Assembly (NCBI RefSeq): GCF_000621485.1
Contig: NZ_KK211286.1
Coordinates: forward strand, 124,001 to 188,000
Length of the DNA stretch: 64,000 bases
Reading direction: 5' to 3'
Origin: Alkaliphilus transvaalensis ATCC 700919
Lineage (GTDB): Bacteria; Bacillota; Clostridia; Peptostreptococcales; Natronincolaceae
Part shown: in pieces, positions 61,528 through 64,000 of the stretch
How the letters are laid out: the number at the start of each line of letters is the position of its first letter
Numbering within the stretch: the stretch's first letter is position 1
Notes under the pieces: model-generated
The model's database searches: none
What the model saw: only the letters and a program-made list of their open reading frames with translations
What the model was told of the DNA's origin: nothing
Program-made: the position numbers and the translations under genes

Positions 61528-62859
61528 ATGGAAAATGTAGAAAAAAAGCAAAATGGCCTACTGGAAAAGCTAAATAGTTTTAAGATGTACGGGATTCCTC
61601 TCCCATTATTTGCACTACTAGCGGTTATTACAATTGCAGCTTCGTGGCAAGGTGTATTACCAGTAAATATTGTAGGGGCGTTAGGTATTACTATTGTTTT
61701 AGGTGTTATTTTTGGTGAAATAGGAGATCGTATTCCTATTTGGAATGAGTATGTAGGTGGCGGTGCTATTCTTGCATTCTTAGGGTCAGCTTACCTAGTA
61801 TATGCTGGAATTATGCCAGAGCAGACGGTTAAATCAATCGAAGTATTCATGGAAGATACTAACTTCTTAACACTATTTATTGCAGTGTTAATTACAGGAA
61901 GTGTATTGTCTGTTCATCGTAAATTACTTCTAAAGGCTTTGGTTGGATACATTCCAACAATTATTCTTGGGGTTTTAGGAGCAATGGTATTTGGAGCAAT
62001 TGGTGGGTTAATTACAGGAGTTTCCGTAAGGGATGTAGTTACAATGTACGTACTTCCAATTATGGGTGGAGGAACTGGTGCTGGTGCACTTCCAATGAGT
62101 GAAATCTATGCTTCAACAACTGGAAATGATCCAAGTCAATTTTTATCCTTTGCTTTCCCAATTTTAACAATTGCTAATATCGTAGCTATCTTTGTTGCAG
62201 CAATGTTAAACAAGCTAGGACAAAAGAATGGCAAATTAACTGGTAATGGTGAATTAGTTAGAGGAAAAGGTTTTGATGTTAAGGAAGAAAAGTCAAACTT
62301 AAAGATTTCCCATAGAGAAATTTCAGCAGGATTCGTGTTATCAATTAGTATTTATTTATTAGGTGTATTATTCAGTAGAAAGATTTTACCAACAATTTTC
62401 GGGGTTCAAATTCATACATTTGCTTATATGGTATTATTCGTATCTTTATTTAATGCATTAAATATTATTCCTGAAGAATTAAAGCAGGGAGCTAAAAAGT
62501 TACAAAGCTTTTTCTCAGGTCAATTCCTTTGGGTTATTATGATTGGAGTAGGGGTTGCCTATACAGATCTAGCAGAAATTATTGCAGCTATTAGCGTAAC
62601 TAATGTTGTTATTGCAACGTTTATCGTATTAGGAGCAACTGCGGGTACAATGTTATTTGGATATATAGTTGGTTTTTATCCAATCGAAGCAGCTATCACA
62701 GCAGGTCTATGTATGGCAAATAGAGGGGGTTCTGGTGATTTAGCAGTATTAGGAGCCGCAAAAAGAATGGACTTAATCTCTTGGGCACAAATTTCTTCAA
62801 GATTAGGTGGAGGAATTATGCTGGTAATTGCAAGTATTGTATTTGGCTTATTCTATTAA
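61528..62859 (+). CDS. citS: 2-hydroxycarboxylate transporter, Na+/citrate symporter type
   Basis: A 443-residue membrane protein of the 2-hydroxycarboxylate transporter (2HCT) family with about eleven hydrophobic segments. The two reentrant GGxG loops are present: GGGTGAGALPMSEIYAS (around residue 190) and NRGGSGDLAVLGAAKRMD (around 400). CitS-type proteins move citrate with Na+; other members exchange malate or citrate with lactate, so ion coupling is inferred from the neighbouring oadA. ATG follows AAAAGGAGG. It is bounded by terminators on both sides and so is probably its own unit. Confidence 0.9.
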   Translation: MENVEKKQNGLLEKLNSFKMYGIPLPLFALLAVITIAASWQGVLPVNIVGALGITIVLGVIFGEIGDRIPIWNEYVGGGAILAFLGSAYLVYAGIMPEQTVKSIEVFMEDTNFLTLFIAVLITGSVLSVHRKLLLKALVGYIPTIILGVLGAMVFGAIGGLITGVSVRDVVTMYVLPIMGGGTGAGALPMSEIYASTTGNDPSQFLSFAFPILTIANIVAIFVAAMLNKLGQKNGKLTGNGELVRGKGFDVKEEKSNLKISHREISAGFVLSISIYLLGVLFSRKILPTIFGVQIHTFAYMVLFVSLFNALNIIPEELKQGAKKLQSFFSGQFLWVIMIGVGVAYTDLAEIIAAISVTNVVIATFIVLGATAGTMLFGYIVGFYPIEAAITAGLCMANRGGSGDLAVLGAAKRMDLISWAQISSRLGGGIMLVIASIVFGLFY

Positions 62860-62988
62860 ATTAGTTCAATTTGCTATTGCAATTTAGGATATATAAAAAG
62901 CGTATAAAATCCGATAAATTTTTACTCATAAAAAAGAGTCTTAGAATGTGATATGAGTAGTAACTAAATGGAAGTTGGATGACTATAA

Positions 62989-63028
62989 AACATGGCAAAG
63001 GCTCAGTACTTTGCTATGTTTCTTTTTT
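62989..63028 (+). terminator. Intrinsic terminator of citS
   Basis: A 12-bp stem AACATGGCAAAG/CTTTGCTATGTT (one G-T pair) with an eight-base loop and a TCTTTTTT tail. Confidence 0.9.
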
Positions 63029-63058
63029 CATAAGAAATTAATTAGGTAAATTGAGCTA

Positions 63059-63086
63059 GGTAGTAAATAGTAGGTAGTAAATAGTA
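63059..63086 (+). repeat. 14-bp perfect tandem repeat before oadA
   Basis: GGTAGTAAATAGTA is present twice in direct tandem, followed by a partial third (TGATAGTA), 43 nt before the oadA start. TATGAT (63085-63090) could be a -10. Confidence 0.7.
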
Positions 63087-63128
63087 TGATAGTAGACAAT
63101 TGATTTTTTTAGAAAAGGAGTGTTAAAG

Positions 63129-64000
63129 ATGGCAAAAGTAAAAATTACAGAAACAGTACTACGGGACGCCCACCAGTCTTTAATAGCAACTAGAATGAAG
63201 ATCGAAGATATGATACCAATACTTGAAACCTTAGATGAAGTAGGATACCATTCTTTGGAGGTTTGGGGTGGGGCAACATTTGATGCTTGCTTAAGATTTT
63301 TAAATGAAGACCCTTGGCAACGACTAAGAACCATTAGAAAACATGTTAAGAAGACAAAATTACAGATGCTTTTAAGGGGACAAAATTTATTAGGCTATAA
63401 ACATTATGCTGATGATGTTGTAGAAGCCTTTATCAAAAAATCAATTGCCAATGGGATAGATATTATAAGGATTTTTGATGCCTTAAATGATTTGAGAAAC
63501 ATTGAAACCGCCGTAAAAGCTACCAAGGAAGCAGGCGGTCATGCACAAGTTGCAATCTCTTACACCACTAGTCCAGTCCATAATACCGAATATTATCTTC
63601 AACTGGCTAAAAGAATGGAGGCTATGGGAGCAGATTCCATCTGTGTAAAAGATATGGCAGGGATATTAACGCCCTATGATGCCTATGAACTAGTAAAGGG
63701 GTTAAAGGAGACTATAAAAATACCTATACAGCTCCATAGTCATTATACGAGTGGATTAGCTTCTATGACGAATTTAAAGGCTATTGAAGCGGGGGTAGAT
63801 ATTGTCGATTGTGCTATATCACCTATGGCTTTAGGAACTTCACAGCCTCCTACAGAACCTCTAGTGGCAGCTTTACAAGGAACAGATTATGATACTGGAT
63901 ACAGTCTTCAAACTTTGAATAAAGTTGCAGAATATTTTGCTCCACTCCGTGAAGCTTATTTAAAGAGTGGTCTTTTGAATCCTAAGCTACTGGGTGTTGA
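63129..64000 (+). CDS. oadA: Oxaloacetate decarboxylase alpha subunit, partial
   Basis: The first 290 residues of the carboxyltransferase domain of OadA; the frame is open to the window edge, so the C-terminal biotin domain lies beyond. LRDAHQSLIATRM (Asp13), the QMLLRGQN and RIFDALND blocks, VKDMAG with the active-site lysine and QLHSHYTSG (metal histidines) are clear. With OadB and OadG partners it decarboxylates oxaloacetate and exports Na+. ATG follows AAAAGGAG by eight bases. The pyruvate carboxylase carboxyltransferase is the only close alternative; citrate context favours OadA. Confidence 0.9.
   Translation, partial: MAKVKITETVLRDAHQSLIATRMKIEDMIPILETLDEVGYHSLEVWGGATFDACLRFLNEDPWQRLRTIRKHVKKTKLQMLLRGQNLLGYKHYADDVVEAFIKKSIANGIDIIRIFDALNDLRNIETAVKATKEAGGHAQVAISYTTSPVHNTEYYLQLAKRMEAMGADSICVKDMAGILTPYDAYELVKGLKETIKIPIQLHSHYTSGLASMTNLKAIEAGVDIVDCAISPMALGTSQPPTEPLVAALQGTDYDTGYSLQTLNKVAEYFAPLREAYLKSGLLNPKLLGV

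Overview
The window is AT-rich, densely coded DNA from what looks like an anaerobic low-GC Firmicute of the class Clostridia. The evidence is AGGAGG-type ribosome binding sites, frequent TTG and GTG starts, a ferredoxin-linked 2-oxoacid oxidoreductase beside butyrate kinase, Na+-type citrate fermentation genes, a giant 2-hydroxyacyl-CoA dehydratase activase-like protein and several cobalamin-dependent radical SAM enzymes. The genus cannot be fixed from the sequence alone. I see no rRNA, tRNA, CRISPR array, transposase or phage gene.

Left part (1-15.6 kb): mostly housekeeping and stress genes in short units, each closed by a clear intrinsic terminator. They are a PPC-domain protein, OsmC, a small membrane protein with YbjQ, DUF1846, RecQ, a HAD phosphatase, a TetM-like ribosome-protection GTPase, an HD hydrolase and a PhnD-PhnC-PhnE-PhnE type ABC importer. 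A cytosolic 5'-nucleotidase-like enzyme converges on the importer. Three intergenic regions here share an imperfect repeat of about 120 nt that looks like an undescribed structured element.

Middle (15.7-32.8 kb): a three-gene ABC-2 exporter on the minus strand lies divergent to a tight plus-strand operon. That operon encodes a GNAT-like acyltransferase, a FemAB-like transferase, four B12-binding radical SAM proteins and a methyltransferase. It has the make-up of an uncharacterised biosynthetic or lipid-modification pathway and is the most novel locus here. Next comes a structured leader carrying a six-residue leader peptide and a terminator, ahead of a nucleotidyltransferase and a GNAT protein. 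Then come glyoxalase I, another GNAT and a run of small unrecognised membrane proteins.

33-45.6 kb: a TetR regulator with two matching palindromes in its own promoter, a 1431-residue dehydratase activase/DUF2229 fusion, a heterodimeric ABC exporter, a uracil-DNA-glycosylase-like protein, a homocysteine methyltransferase, and a flavodoxin-TetR-FMN-binding operon with palindromes at its promoter.

45.6-64 kb: energy metabolism. A LysR gene is divergent from buk-vorDBAC, which would oxidise 2-oxoacids to acyl-CoA and make ATP from acyl phosphate. The citrate fermentation region follows: Cache-type histidine kinase, citG, a SorC regulator (minus strand), malic enzyme/oxaloacetate decarboxylase, citC, citD, citE, citF, citX, a response regulator fused to an MpsC/DUF2294 domain, a 2-hydroxycarboxylate transporter, and the first part of oadA, which runs off the right edge. 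Together they import citrate, cleave it to acetate and oxaloacetate, and decarboxylate oxaloacetate to pyruvate. The kinase and response regulator sit at opposite ends of this block.
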